A stretch of DNA of 64,000 nt, taken from positions 615,815 through 679,814 of the forward strand of contig LM994627.1 of NCBI GenBank assembly GCA_000752675.2. The letters are read 5' to 3'. The position numbers were made by a program, and so were the translations under genes. Under the pieces are notes generated by a model that was not told the origin of the DNA, ran no database searches, and saw only the letters and a list, made by a program, of their open reading frames with translations. Every line of letters starts with the position of its first letter. Positions within the stretch are counted from its first letter, which is position 1. Positions 53,161 through 63,387 of the stretch are shown one piece after another. This DNA is from a bacterium OL-1. Lineage in GTDB: Bacteria > Actinomycetota > Coriobacteriia > Coriobacteriales > Atopobiaceae.

Positions 53161-54510
53161 CTACTCGGCGTCCTCGGTCTTCTCGCCCTCGGACTCCTTG
53201 GCAGCCTCGGCGGCCTCGTCCACGATGGTCACCTGAGCGTTCTCGACCAGCCAGTCGAGGGCCTTGGTGCGCTTGATGGAGTCGCGGATGGCCGGGAGAC
53301 GACCCTCGGAGCGCCACTGCTCGATGGCCTTGTCCACGTCGCCGACGTTGGCCTTCTCGAACTCGTTGCGCACGTCCTCGTCGGTGGCCTCAAGGCCGAG
53401 CTGACGGGCGATGGCGTCGAGCGCCAGGGACTGGCGGGCGCGCTCCTCGGCCTGGGCGTGGAGGTCGGCGATGAAGGCGTCGGGAGAGATGTTGCGGGCC
53501 TTGAGGTACATGTCAAGAGAGATGCCAGAGCGCTGCATCTGGCCGAGAACCTCCTGGCCAAGCTCGTTGAAGACCTCCTCCTGGTAGTCGGCAGGAACCT
53601 CGTCGAGCTGCAGGCGCTCCCCCACGGCCTCGACAACACGGTCCTCCTTGAGATTGGGAAGGTTGACCTTCTTGTCCTCGGCAATCTCGTCGCGGACGGC
53701 GCTCTTGAACTCGTCGACGGTGTCGTAGCCAAAGCTCTTCTTGGCAAACTCGTCATCAAGCTCGGGCGTGGTGGGGCGCTGGATGCCCTTGACCGTAGCC
53801 TTGGCCTTGTAGGAGTGCTCGTGGCTCTCCTCGCCGTCCTCGTGCTTGATGGTCCAGGCGAGGTCGACAACGTCGCCCACCTTGGCGCCAGTGAGTGCCT
53901 GCTTGACCTCGTCGGGAACCTGGCCGTCAACGAGCGCGAGCGTCTGGCCCTCGCCCGCGAGCTTCTCGGCGCCCTCGACGTTCTCGATGTCGGCCTTCAC
54001 GACGTCACCCTCCTGGGCAGCCTCGCCCTCGGGGACGTCCTCATAGGAGGTGTGGTAGGTCATGTAGCGCTTGACCTGTGCCTCGACCTCGGTGTCGGTG
54101 ACCTCCTCGGGAGGCATGTTGATCTGGGGCGCGTCGTAGGAGTCGAGCTCAGCCTCGGGGCGAACGCCAATGGTGACGTCGATGGTGTAGTCCTGGCCCT
54201 CCTGGGCGAGGTCGGCGTCCTGGGCAAAATCAGGACGGCCAACAGGGACGATGTTGAGCTCCTCGAGCATGAGGGGCTCGGCGGCGTTGAGAAGGTCGTT
54301 GGTAGCCTGGGCGAGCACCGACTCCTTGCCCAGGATGCCGTCAATCACGGGACGGGGAGCGTGACCACGACGGAAGCCCTGGAAGTTGTACTTGTGCGCG
54401 AAGTCCTTGTAGGTCTTCTTGACAGCCGCGTCGACGTCGGCGGCGGGAATGGTGAGCTTTGCGGCAACCTTGTTGTCCTTGGGCTCCTCAGCGGTGACGG
54501 TGATCTTCAA
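53161..54510 (-). CDS. tig: Trigger factor (ribosome-associated chaperone)
   Basis: 449 aa. The N-terminal ribosome-binding signature is NFQGFRRGHAPRPVI (GFRxGxAP type) near residue 45. The FKBP-type prolyl isomerase domain (about 150-245) and the C-terminal helical chaperone arms follow, ending in an acidic Lys/Glu tail. It holds nascent chains at the exit tunnel. The start is a TTG at 54510 with GGAGG four to five bases upstream; no ATG fits. tRNA-Leu lies just upstream on the same strand and clpP/clpX downstream. Confidence 0.95.
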   Translation of the reverse strand: MKITVTAEEPKDNKVAAKLTIPAADVDAAVKKTYKDFAHKYNFQGFRRGHAPRPVIDGILGKESVLAQATNDLLNAAEPLMLEELNIVPVGRPDFAQDADLAQEGQDYTIDVTIGVRPEAELDSYDAPQINMPPEEVTDTEVEAQVKRYMTYHTSYEDVPEGEAAQEGDVVKADIENVEGAEKLAGEGQTLALVDGQVPDEVKQALTGAKVGDVVDLAWTIKHEDGEESHEHSYKAKATVKGIQRPTTPELDDEFAKKSFGYDTVDEFKSAVRDEIAEDKKVNLPNLKEDRVVEAVGERLQLDEVPADYQEEVFNELGQEVLGQMQRSGISLDMYLKARNISPDAFIADLHAQAEERARQSLALDAIARQLGLEATDEDVRNEFEKANVGDVDKAIEQWRSEGRLPAIRDSIKRTKALDWLVENAQVTIVDEAAEAAKESEGEKTEDAE

Positions 54511-54577
54511 CGTTCCTCCAGTGTCTCGTCCTCGGCGGGCGGGTGCCCGTCGTGGTTTCCTGCGCATGTGGCTGATG

Positions 54578-54664
54578 TGGTGCGGGCGAAAGGACTCGAA
54601 CCTTCACGGGGTCTCCCCCACTGGAACCTAAATCCAGCGCGTCTACCAGTTCCGCCACGCCCGC
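54578..54664 (-). tRNA. tRNA-Leu (anticodon UAG)
   Basis: 87 nt with encoded CCA. Acceptor stem GCGGGCG pairs with CGCCCGC; the anticodon loop TTTAGGT on stem CTGGA/TCCAG gives UAG; the T-arm has GGTTCGAGTCC. The long variable arm (TGGGGGAGACCCC) marks a class II tRNA, as expected for Leu. Confidence 0.97.
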
Positions 54665-54783
54665 ATGGTCACACATAGCCTTGCCATAATAGCAAATGCA
54701 CAGGTCTTGGCCTAGGGAACGATAAAGAAATCGACACGAGCACACGTGGGCGGCGCCAATCACCGTCGCCAAGGGGCGCCGTA

Positions 54784-54957
54784 TGTTGCATTTCTCGCCA
54801 AAGTAGCCCTTCCGGCGACTATTTGTCGCCGGAAGGCCCGTTTTGCAGCAACCCCGCACGAAAGCGCCGTTGCGGCGACAATTTCCGCCAGAGGGCCCGT
54901 AATGGCAGCAATCCCGCACGAAAGAGCCCTCCGGCGTCGCGGTGACACCGGAGGGCT
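54784..54957 (-). repeat. Tandem hairpin repeat array after carB (about three units)
   Basis: Units of about 57-60 bp with GGCAGCAATCCCGCACGAAAG or a close form, each with a GC hairpin, for example CTTCCGGCGAC, loop, GTCGCCGGAAG (54808-54837). On the minus strand each unit is hairpin + CTTTCGTGCGGGRTTGCTGC, the same plan as the array at 14961-15178. The hairpin nearest carB (54925-54957) probably is the carB terminator. Confidence 0.75.
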
Positions 54958-54983
54958 CACAAGCGCAACTGTGCGAGAAGCTC

Positions 54984-57900
54984 TTACAGGTCCTGCAGCG
55001 CGTAGACGTCGAGGGGGGCCTTTCGCAGCGCGGCAATTGCCTGGATGAGCGCCGTCGCACCAGACATGGTCGTTGCCATGTCGACACCGCGGTTCACCGC
55101 CTCGCTGCGAATCTTGGCGCCGTCGCCGCGGGAGCTGCCGCCACGCGGAGTGTTCACGATAAACGCAATCTCGCCAGCCGCCATCATGTCAAGCACGTTG
55201 GGGCTGCCCTCGCTGATGGGCCGCACGACCTCGCACGGAATGCCGGCGGCGCGCAGCGTCTTTGCCGTGCCGCGCGTGGCGACAAGGTCGTAACCGAGGT
55301 TGGTGAGCGAGAGCGCCACGGGTGCAATGGAGCGCTTGTCCCTGTCGCACACAGAGACAAACACCTTGCCCGACATGGGGATCTCGTAGTCAATGGCCTC
55401 GCGCGTTTTGGCGTAAGCCTTGGGGAACGTCGTGTCGATGCCCATGACCTCGCCGGTGGACTTCATCTCGGGCCCAAGGTGGACGTCGGCACCCGGGAAG
55501 CGGCTCCAGGGCATGACGGCCTCCTTCACGGCGTAATGCGAAGGCATGCGGTCCTCGGGCGGAAGCCCCAGCTGGGCGATGGTCTCGCCGGACATGATGC
55601 GTGCGGCGCAGCGCGCAAGGGGCACGCCGGTGGCCTTGGACGAGAAAGGCACCGTGCGGCTGGCGCGCGGGTTCAGCTCGATGACCAAGACCTGCTCGTC
55701 CTTGACCGCAAACTGGATGTTGAGAAGGCCGTGGATGTCCACCGCAAGCGCAAGCTTGCGGGTAATCTCGCGCACGCGCTCCACGATGGAGTCGGAGAGC
55801 GAGAAGGGCGGCCAGCAGCACGCGGAGTCGCCGGAGTGGATCCCGCACTCCTCGATGTGCTCGAGCACCGAGCCCACGTAGCACTGGGTGCCGTCGCAGA
55901 GGGCGTCAACGTCCAGCTCGATGGCGTCCTCCAAGAAGGAGTCAAGGTAGACCGGGTGGTCTGGCGAGACGCGCGTGGCCTCGGCCATGTAGGTGCGAAG
56001 GTCGTCGTGGTCGTAGACGATCGCCATGCCACGACCGCCCAGCACGTAGCTCGGGCGCACGAGCAGCGGGTAGCCAATGCGACGCGCGACCTCGGTGGCG
56101 TCCTCCATTGTTTCTGCCGTCGAGGAGGGCGGATAGGCAATCTCCAGGCGGTCGAGCAGGCTCGCGAAGCGGTCGCGGTCCTCGGCCAGGTCGATGGCCT
56201 CGGGCTGGGTGCCCATGATGGGGACGCCCGCGGCCTTGAGCCTGCCGGCAAGGTTGATGGGGGTCTGGCCGCCAAGCGTCACGATGACGCCCACGGGCTT
56301 CTCGACCTCGATGACGTTCATGACGTCCTCAAAGGTGAGCGGCTCGAAGTAGAGGCGGTCGGAGGTGTCGTAGTCGGTCGAGACGGTCTCGGGGTTGCAG
56401 TTGACCATGACCGTCTCGTAGCCCTTGGCCTCAAGAGCGTACGCGGCGTGGACGCAGCAGTAGTCAAACTCGATGCCCTGGCCAATGCGGTTGGGACCGG
56501 CCGAGAGGATAACCACACGGGGCTTCTCGGCCTCAGTGCGCTCGGTTGCGCCACCGTCCTCGTAGGTGAAGTAGTGGTAGCTCGTGCGGGCAGCAAACTC
56601 GCCGGCGCAGGTGTCGACAGTCTTCACGAGCGGGCGCACGCCAACGACCTCGCGCACGGCACGCACAACCTCCTCGCTCGTCCCCGTGAGGTGGGCAATC
56701 TGACGGTCAGAGAAGCCAAGCTCCTTGGCGGCCAGCATGTGGTCGTGGTCCAGGCCAATGAGCCCCAGCTCAGAGATCGTGCGTTCGGCGGTGACGATGT
56801 CCGCGATGCGGTTAAGGAACCAGCGGTCGATGTGCGTGAGCTCGAAGACGCGCTCCACGCCCCAGCCACGACGCAGAGCCTCGGCCACATAGAGGATGCG
56901 CTGCGGGGTGGGCGTGGCCACACGCTCCTCGAAGGCCTCCTCGTCAAAGTTGTCGTTGCCGTCGGCGCCCAGGCCTGCGTGTCCCTGCTCGAGCGAGCGC
57001 ATGGCCTTCTGCAGCGCCTCCTCGAAGGTGGAGCCAATGGCCATGACCTCGCCCACGGCCTTCATGCGCGTGGTGAGCGTGGAGTCCGCACCCTTGAACT
57101 TCTCGAAAGCAAAGCGCGGAATCTTTACCACACAGTAGTCAATCGAGGGCTCGAAGCAGGCCGGCGTGGCCTGCGTGATGTCGTTGGTGATCTCGTCCAG
57201 AGTGTAGCCAACGGCGAGAAGCGCCGCCTCCTTGGCAATGGGGAAGCCGGTGGCCTTGGATGCAAGGGCCGAGGAGCGGCTCACGCGCGGGTTCATCTCG
57301 ATGACGATCACGCGGCCGTCGTTGGGGTTCACGGCAAACTGCACGTTGGAGCCGCCGCAGGCAACGCCCACGCGCTCGAGCACGGCGAGCGAGTAGTCGC
57401 GCAGGCGCTGCATCTCGAAGTCGTTGAGCGTCTGGCAGGGCGCCACGGTGATGGAATCGCCGGTGTGCACGCCCATGGGGTCGAGGTTCTCGATGGAGCA
57501 CACCACGATGCCGTTGCCGGCGGAGTCGCGCATGACCTCCATCTCGATCTCTTTCCAGCCCTCGAGGCTCTGCTCGATGAGAACCTCGGAGTTGGCAGAG
57601 AGCGCCAGGCCCTCGCGGGCAATACGCACCAGGTCATCGTGGGTATATGCCATGCCGCCGCCGGCACCGCCCAGCGTGTAGGCGGGACGAATCACCACGG
57701 GGTAGCCAATGTCTTCGGCTGCGCGCTCGCACTCTTCGAGCGTGTGCGCGGTCTCTGAGCGAGCGACCTCAAGGCCAATGTCGCGCATGGCCTCGGCAAA
57801 GAGCTCGCGGTCCTCACCGGTCTGGATCGACTTGATGTCGCAGCCGATGACCTCCACGCCGTACTTGTCGAGTACGCCCTGCTCGGCCAGAGCAACGGCG

Positions 57901-58193
57901 CAGTTGAGGCCCGTCTGGCCGCCCATGTTGGGGAGAAGCGCATCCGGACGCTCCTTGGCGATGACCTTGGCAACCGAGGCAGCCGTGATGGGCTCAACGT
58001 AGGTGCGGTCGGCGGTCTCGGGGTCGGTCATGATGGTGGCTGGGTTGGAGTTCACGAGGACGACCTCGTAGCCCTCCTCGCGCAGAGCCTTGCACGCCTG
58101 GGTGCCTGAGTAGTCAAACTCGCAGGCCTGGCCAATGACGATGGGGCCAGAGCCAATGATGAGAATCTTCTTGATGTCGGTACGCTTAGGCAA
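54984..58193 (-). CDS. carB: Carbamoyl-phosphate synthase large chain
   Basis: 1069 aa, the usual length. Two homologous ATP-grasp halves: first half [32 protein letters not shown] and [19 protein letters not shown]; second half [32 protein letters not shown] and [19 protein letters not shown]. The C-terminal MGS-like allosteric domain follows (about 930-1069). It makes carbamoyl phosphate for pyrimidines and arginine. The start is a TTG at 58193, directly after the carA stop, with GGGAGG upstream, so it is coupled to carA. Confidence 0.97.
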   Translation of the reverse strand: MPKRTDIKKILIIGSGPIVIGQACEFDYSGTQACKALREEGYEVVLVNSNPATIMTDPETADRTYVEPITAASVAKVIAKERPDALLPNMGGQTGLNCAVALAEQGVLDKYGVEVIGCDIKSIQTGEDRELFAEAMRDIGLEVARSETAHTLEECERAAEDIGYPVVIRPAYTLGGAGGGMAYTHDDLVRIAREGLALSANSEVLIEQSLEGWKEIEMEVMRDSAGNGIVVCSIENLDPMGVHTGDSITVAPCQTLNDFEMQRLRDYSLAVLERVGVACGGSNVQFAVNPNDGRVIVIEMNPRVSRSSALASKATGFPIAKEAALLAVGYTLDEITNDITQATPACFEPSIDYCVVKIPRFAFEKFKGADSTLTTRMKAVGEVMAIGSTFEEALQKAMRSLEQGHAGLGADGNDNFDEEAFEERVATPTPQRILYVAEALRRGWGVERVFELTHIDRWFLNRIADIVTAERTISELGLIGLDHDHMLAAKELGFSDRQIAHLTGTSEEVVRAVREVVGVRPLVKTVDTCAGEFAARTSYHYFTYEDGGATERTEAEKPRVVILSAGPNRIGQGIEFDYCCVHAAYALEAKGYETVMVNCNPETVSTDYDTSDRLYFEPLTFEDVMNVIEVEKPVGVIVTLGGQTPINLAGRLKAAGVPIMGTQPEAIDLAEDRDRFASLLDRLEIAYPPSSTAETMEDATEVARRIGYPLLVRPSYVLGGRGMAIVYDHDDLRTYMAEATRVSPDHPVYLDSFLEDAIELDVDALCDGTQCYVGSVLEHIEECGIHSGDSACCWPPFSLSDSIVERVREITRKLALAVDIHGLLNIQFAVKDEQVLVIELNPRASRTVPFSSKATGVPLARCAARIMSGETIAQLGLPPEDRMPSHYAVKEAVMPWSRFPGADVHLGPEMKSTGEVMGIDTTFPKAYAKTREAIDYEIPMSGKVFVSVCDRDKRSIAPVALSLTNLGYDLVATRGTAKTLRAAGIPCEVVRPISEGSPNVLDMMAAGEIAFIVNTPRGGSSRGDGAKIRSEAVNRGVDMATTMSGATALIQAIAALRKAPLDVYALQDL

Positions 58194-59447
58194 CTAGAAG
58201 CGCCTCCCCTCGCGAACGTCGATGGCAAGGTAATCCTCGCGTCCGTCCATAAGGCGCGAGAAGGACTCGAACATGTACGCCGAGTCGTTGGGGCCGGGCT
58301 TGGCCTCGGGGTGGTACTGCATCGAGAAGGCCGGCAGGTCGAGGAACTGGATGCCCTCAGGCGTGCCGTCGTTAAGGTTCACGTGCGTGAGGCGGATGCG
58401 GCCGTAGCGCTCGTTCATGGCGACGGGGGCAACGTGCATGCGACTCCAGGTGAGAAGGCTCTCGGGGTGCTCGGTGAGGCCGCCGGAGGGCTCGGGGACA
58501 AGCGGACCAAAGGTAGAGAAGACCGGGCCGTAGTTGTGGTTTTGCGCCGTTATCTCGACCTTGCCGGTAAGGAGGTTCATCACGGGTTCATTGCCGCCGT
58601 GGTGGCCGTAGGGCAGCTTCTCAACGCGGGCGCCCGCAGCCAGGGTGATCATCTGGTTGCCCAGGCAGATGCCAAAGACGGGGAGCTTGCCGAGAATGGC
58701 GCGCACGGTCTCGGGCACGGTAGGCACGGTGTCGGGGTCGCCGGGGCCGTTGGAGAAGAAGACGCCGTCGGGCTCCATGGCAATGATTTTCTCGGCAGGC
58801 GTGTCCCAGGGGACAACCGTGACCTCGATGCCCACCTCGGCCATGCGCCGCACGATGCCGGCCTTCTCGCCGCAGTCCACGGCAACCACGCGGTGGTGCA
58901 CCTCGCCCTTGGGCCTCACGACGTGCGGCTCCTTGCAGGAAACGTCGGCGACGTAGTTGTGCTCCTCGATGTGCGGAGACTCGCGGACGCGGCGGACGAG
59001 GCTCTTGGGGTCGAGGTCCGTGGTCGAAATTGCCGCGCGCATGGCCCCGCCCTCGCGGATGGCCAGGGTGACCGCGCGGGTGTCAACGCCCTCGATGCCC
59101 ACGACACCGCGGGACGCAAGGAAGTCCGGCAGGCTCACAACGCTCTGCCAGTTGCTTGGCGTGTAGCAAGCGTCATGGCACACAAAGCCCTTGAGATGCA
59201 GTGCGTCTGCCTGCATGTCCTTCTCGTTGACGCCGTAGTTGCCCAGCTGGGGATAGGTGAAGGTGACAATCTGACCCGCATATGACGGGTCGCTCACGAT
59301 CTCCTGGTAGCCCACCATGGACGTGTTGAACACGATCTCGCCGAAGGTCTCACCCTCCGCGCCAACGCTTCGGCCCCTGAGGGCCGTGCCGTCCTCAAGC
59401 GCCAGGAGGGCCTCCCGATGCCTGCCACCATCGACCAAGAGGTTCAC
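58194..59447 (-). CDS. carA: Carbamoyl-phosphate synthase small chain (glutaminase)
   Basis: 417 aa, slightly longer than the roughly 380-aa typical length. The class I amidotransferase triad is visible: C in VFGICLGNQM, H in QYHPEAKPGP and the following E. The N-terminal domain has ALEDGTALRGRSVG and NTSMVGYQEIVSDPSY. It supplies ammonia from glutamine to CarB. The start is GTG at 59447, with AAGGAC and GGTG upstream. A terminator-like hairpin about 45 bp before the start suggests attenuation. Confidence 0.95.
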   Translation of the reverse strand: MNLLVDGGRHREALLALEDGTALRGRSVGAEGETFGEIVFNTSMVGYQEIVSDPSYAGQIVTFTYPQLGNYGVNEKDMQADALHLKGFVCHDACYTPSNWQSVVSLPDFLASRGVVGIEGVDTRAVTLAIREGGAMRAAISTTDLDPKSLVRRVRESPHIEEHNYVADVSCKEPHVVRPKGEVHHRVVAVDCGEKAGIVRRMAEVGIEVTVVPWDTPAEKIIAMEPDGVFFSNGPGDPDTVPTVPETVRAILGKLPVFGICLGNQMITLAAGARVEKLPYGHHGGNEPVMNLLTGKVEITAQNHNYGPVFSTFGPLVPEPSGGLTEHPESLLTWSRMHVAPVAMNERYGRIRLTHVNLNDGTPEGIQFLDLPAFSMQYHPEAKPGPNDSAYMFESFSRLMDGREDYLAIDVREGRRF

Positions 59448-59490
59448 AGCAACACCGTCCTTTCCGCGTGCAGCGCCGCCGACGTGCCAT

Positions 59491-59524
59491 AAAAAAGGAG
59501 CCGCGCGCAGCGTGCGCGTGCTCC
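59491..59524 (-). terminator. Terminator-like hairpin in the carA leader (possible attenuator)
   Basis: Ten-pair stem with a one-base bulge (GGAGCCGCGC at 59497-59506 with 59514-59524) followed on the minus strand by TTTTTT. It stands in front of carA, not behind a gene, so it may be an attenuator of the carA-carB operon. On the minus strand a -10-like TATACT lies at about 59600-59605. Confidence 0.65.
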
Positions 59525-59751
59525 CGAGAGGCTGGGCCGGATTCTGCGCTATGGACGCCTTCTCGGTATCTCGTACCGCTCGTTAAAGGTCGTTGCAAGT
59601 ATACGTGGCATGCATGTTTCGTTGAGCGAATTCAACAAGTCTGCAACAATCCCCTATGGTTTGGCATGGATATGAATACTTGTGTGGATACCAAACATAT
59701 TGTTTGGTGCCCGAGGACGGGGCTGTGGGCCAGCCGCCAGCTGGCCGCTCA

Positions 59752-59858
59752 TGCAGATTTCGATCGTTTAGCAAGGTCAAACCAATCGAAAATTGCAAGG
59801 ACGTTATCTGGCTGCAGATTTCGATCGTTTAGGACGGTTCAACCAATCGAAAATTGCA
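59752..59858 (-). repeat. Pair of 46-bp imperfect palindromes, locus 3
   Basis: Copies at 59752-59797 and 59813-59858, again exactly 61 bp apart, here in the opposite orientation to loci 1 and 2 (TGCAATTTTCGATTGGTTTG on the minus strand). They lie between carA and the IS element, together with no recognisable gene from 59448 to 59956. Confidence 0.85.
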
Positions 59859-59997
59859 AGTAAGCCGGAGGGTCCGCCAATCCTTGAGAGAAGATGCTCG
59901 GCCGCGCCTCGCCCACGCTCCAACCCAACAGAGAAAGGCCCTCCGGAAGCGTCACATGAACTGCGCCCCAAAACTTGGACGCGATAAATCATAACCG

Positions 59998-60915
59998 CTA
60001 GGCGGCCCCCCGAAGGGTCTGGTCCCGGAACTCGACCGGGGTCAGGCCCTTCAGCCTGACCTGGCGCCTCACATGGTTCCAATGGCGGATGTAGGCCTCG
60101 AGGTCGCGCTTGAAGCTCTCGAAGTCGCTCCAGTCGCGTCCCCGGAAGAACTCGTCCTTCAGGTGGCCGAAGACCTGCTCGGTCGCGCCGTTGTCGATGC
60201 AGTTGCCCCTGCGCGACATGCTCTGCACGAAGCCGTTCTCCCTGAGCTTCGCGACGTAGGACGCGTGCTGGCACTGCCAGCCCATGTCGGAGTGCAGGAC
60301 GGGGCTCGCGCCCCCCGGCTTCGCCGCCACGAGCATGGCGAGCACCTCCTCCTGCTGGGCGAGGCCCGGGCGCTCCGAGACCGACCACGCGACGATCTCC
60401 TTGCTGCCGAAGTCGTACACGGGCGCGAGGTAGGCCTTGCCGAAGGAGCACTTGAACCCGGTGACGTCGGTGCCCATCTTCTGCCAGGGGCCGTCGGCGG
60501 CGAAGTCGCGGCCGAGCGCGTTCTCGAAGGTCTCGCCGACCTTCCCCCTGTAGGAGCTGTACCTGTGGTGGTCGGTCTCCCGGCGGATGCCGCACCTGAG
60601 GCCCATCTCGTTCATCATCCTGAGCACCGTCTTGTCCGCTATCCGCGCGCCGTCGACGGCGCGCAGCTCCATGGCCACCTGCCGGTGTCCGACGCCGTTC
60701 GGGAGCCCGCCGAAGATCTCCGCCACCCTGGCGCGCAGCTCCGGCCTGGTCGGCGTCTTGGGATGGGACAGCGCGTAGTAGTAGCTCGACCTGGAGAGGC
60801 CGGCGGCCCCCAGGAGGCCGGAGAGGTCGTGCCGCCCTGAAAGCTCGGCGACCGCTAGGGCCTTCTCCCGGTTCGGGAGCGCAGCTCCGCCTTCAGGGCC
60901 ATCGATTTTTTTAGG
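59998..60915 (-). CDS. IS3-family transposase OrfB (integrase catalytic part, made by -1 frameshift)
   Basis: About 305 codons from the slip site. The helix-turn-helix_21-type start (LAVAELSGRHDLSGLLGAAG, SRSSYYYAL) precedes an rve/DDE domain: D in GTDVTGFKCSFG, D in VLHSDMGWQCQ, E in NGATEQVFGHLKDEF. SRRGNCIDN before the E is the IS3 signature. No own start is likely; it is expressed as OrfAB by slippage on the A7 run (60906-60912), where the -1 frame continues PKKIDGPEGG. It carries out the cut and join steps of transposition. Confidence 0.9.
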   Translation of the reverse strand, partial: PKKIDGPEGGAALPNREKALAVAELSGRHDLSGLLGAAGLSRSSYYYALSHPKTPTRPELRARVAEIFGGLPNGVGHRQVAMELRAVDGARIADKTVLRMMNEMGLRCGIRRETDHHRYSSYRGKVGETFENALGRDFAADGPWQKMGTDVTGFKCSFGKAYLAPVYDFGSKEIVAWSVSERPGLAQQEEVLAMLVAAKPGGASPVLHSDMGWQCQHASYVAKLRENGFVQSMSRRGNCIDNGATEQVFGHLKDEFFRGRDWSDFESFKRDLEAYIRHWNHVRRQVRLKGLTPVEFRDQTLRGAA

Positions 60916-61370
60916 TACGCCACCTGCGCCTCGAGCCTCCTGACCTCGCGCTCGAGCTCCTGCTCGCGGGTCGTCGGCGCGGCCTTCGCGCCCGACCCCC
61001 TCGGCCTGCCCCTGGGCCTGGGCCTCAGGGCCTCGGCCCCGCCCCCGCGGTACAGCCTGCACCACTGCTTCAGCGGCGTCGCGCTCGCGATGCCGAAGCG
61101 CTCCATCGCCTCGGGCTTGGCCATCCCGCCGTCGACCACGGCCCTGGCTGCGGCGACCTTGGTCTCGAAGTCGCATCTCGCGCGCTTCTCGCCCATTTTC
61201 AGCAGGCCGTCCCTCCCGGTCGCGCGGTACGTCTGCTGCCATTTTCGCACGGCTTCGGCAGGGATGCCCAGACTTCCGGCGACGGACTTGTACCCCCGGC
61301 CCTCGCCGAACATCCCGGCGGCCAGCTCCCTGACCGATCGGTCGTGCCTGCATCGCAGGCCGATGGACAT
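60855..61370 (-). CDS. IS3-family transposase OrfA (DNA-binding part)
   Basis: 171 aa. Two helix-turn-helix units (SVAGSLGIPAEAVRKWQQTY and PEAMERFGIASATPLKQWCR) are followed by an Arg/Pro-rich linker and a leucine-zipper-like helix (EQELEREVRRLEAQVAYLKK). It recognises the IS ends and forms the dimer. Its reading frame crosses the A7 slippery run; without slippage it ends at 60855. GGGGGG is six bases before the ATG at 61370. Confidence 0.9.
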   Translation of the reverse strand: MSIGLRCRHDRSVRELAAGMFGEGRGYKSVAGSLGIPAEAVRKWQQTYRATGRDGLLKMGEKRARCDFETKVAAARAVVDGGMAKPEAMERFGIASATPLKQWCRLYRGGGAEALRPRPRGRPRGSGAKAAPTTREQELEREVRRLEAQVAYLKKSMALKAELRSRTGRRP

Positions 61371-61484
61371 GGAAAGCCCCCCATCTCTCGGACTTCTATT
61401 TCCATGTCCAAGAAATGGGAGGCAGTTCACACACCGCCGGAGGGCCAGACCAATCACTTGCCGAGAAAAACGCAGATCAGCGGG

Positions 61485-62831
<1,347 letters not shown>

Positions 62832-63062
62832 TCAATCTTCTGGACTCTTTCCAGACGCGCGGTGATTTCCCCGAACGCGCACATCGCTGAACATCATAGA
62901 GTTAGGAAGGAGTTGAAAACGATCTATGCCTTGCTAGAGACACGATAGAAATGCGCCAGTAACCGAACGCCGTTCATATACGGGTGAACGGCAGCGTCCG
63001 GCTGATCAGGCAAGATGGAACCGTTGAACCGCAGCCGGAACTACCCTATACTTCACAACGTT

Positions 63063-63139
63063 CGGGGCGTAGCGCAGCTTGGTAGCGCATCTGCTTTGGG
63101 AGCAGAGGGTCGCTGGTTCGAATCCAGTCGCCCCGACCA
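63063..63139 (+). tRNA. tRNA-Pro (anticodon UGG)
   Basis: 77 nt with encoded CCA. Acceptor CGGGGCG pairs with CGCCCCG; anticodon stem TCTGC/GCAGA with loop TTTGGGA gives UGG; T-arm GGTTCGAATCC. It may be an integration site, since a phage-like amidase begins shortly after. Confidence 0.97.
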
Positions 63140-63151
63140 GATAATCGCAGG

Positions 63152-63175
63152 TGGGGCGGGGTAAAACCCGCCCCA
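63152..63175 (+). terminator. Terminator after tRNA-Pro
   Basis: Nine-pair GC stem (TGGGGCGGG at 63152-63160 with 63167-63175) and a six-base loop, 12 bp after the tRNA end, followed by TTGGTTA. Confidence 0.75.
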
Positions 63176-63259
63176 TTGGTTAAGAGTTTTAGGCGCTCGT
63201 CAACTAGAGACCACTAAGGGAACCTGAAAGTCTCCGTAGCGTGCATGCCGACAGAACGC

Positions 63260-63293
63260 AAAAAAGCGCCCCCGCCCCGAAGGGCGAGGGCGT
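63260..63293 (-). terminator. Terminator of the amidase gene
   Basis: Stem of about 12 pairs with one mismatch (63266-63277 with 63282-63293), TTCG-type loop, followed on the minus strand by TTTTTT. It lies about 95 bp after the stop at 63388. Confidence 0.88.
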
Positions 63294-63387
63294 TGCTGGT
63301 GATGTCCGACCGATTCTCCGGATGGGCTAACATGGCGCAAATCACGGCCATTCTTGCAGGAATCTGCCGAAAAGCCCTCTGATTGCG

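Larger units (their letters stand above)
59957..61429 (-). mobile_element. Complete IS3-family insertion sequence (IS150-like)
   Basis: 1473 bp. Ends are TGAACTGCGCCCC... (left) and ...GGGAGGCAGTTCA (right), imperfect inverted repeats that also share CTTGGAC a few bases in. TG at one end and CA at the other fit IS3. A four-base target duplication CACA lies on each side (59953-59956 and 61430-61433). It carries orfA and orfB with an A7 slippery site and an intact DDE triad, so it looks recently inserted and possibly active. Confidence 0.9.
59937..61446 (-). terminator. gdhA terminator split by the IS element
   Basis: Arms GGCCCTCCGG (59937-59946) and CCGGAGGGCC (61437-61446) are perfect complements but now lie 1.5 kb apart. 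Removing the IS and one CACA leaves a 10-bp stem with a loop of about 13 bases and TTTCTCT behind it on the minus strand. Confidence 0.75.

Noticed and set aside
59521..59536. PyrR-like motif CCCGAGAGGCTGGG near carA
   Set aside because: It reads on the plus strand, away from carA; no pyrimidine gene lies in that direction.
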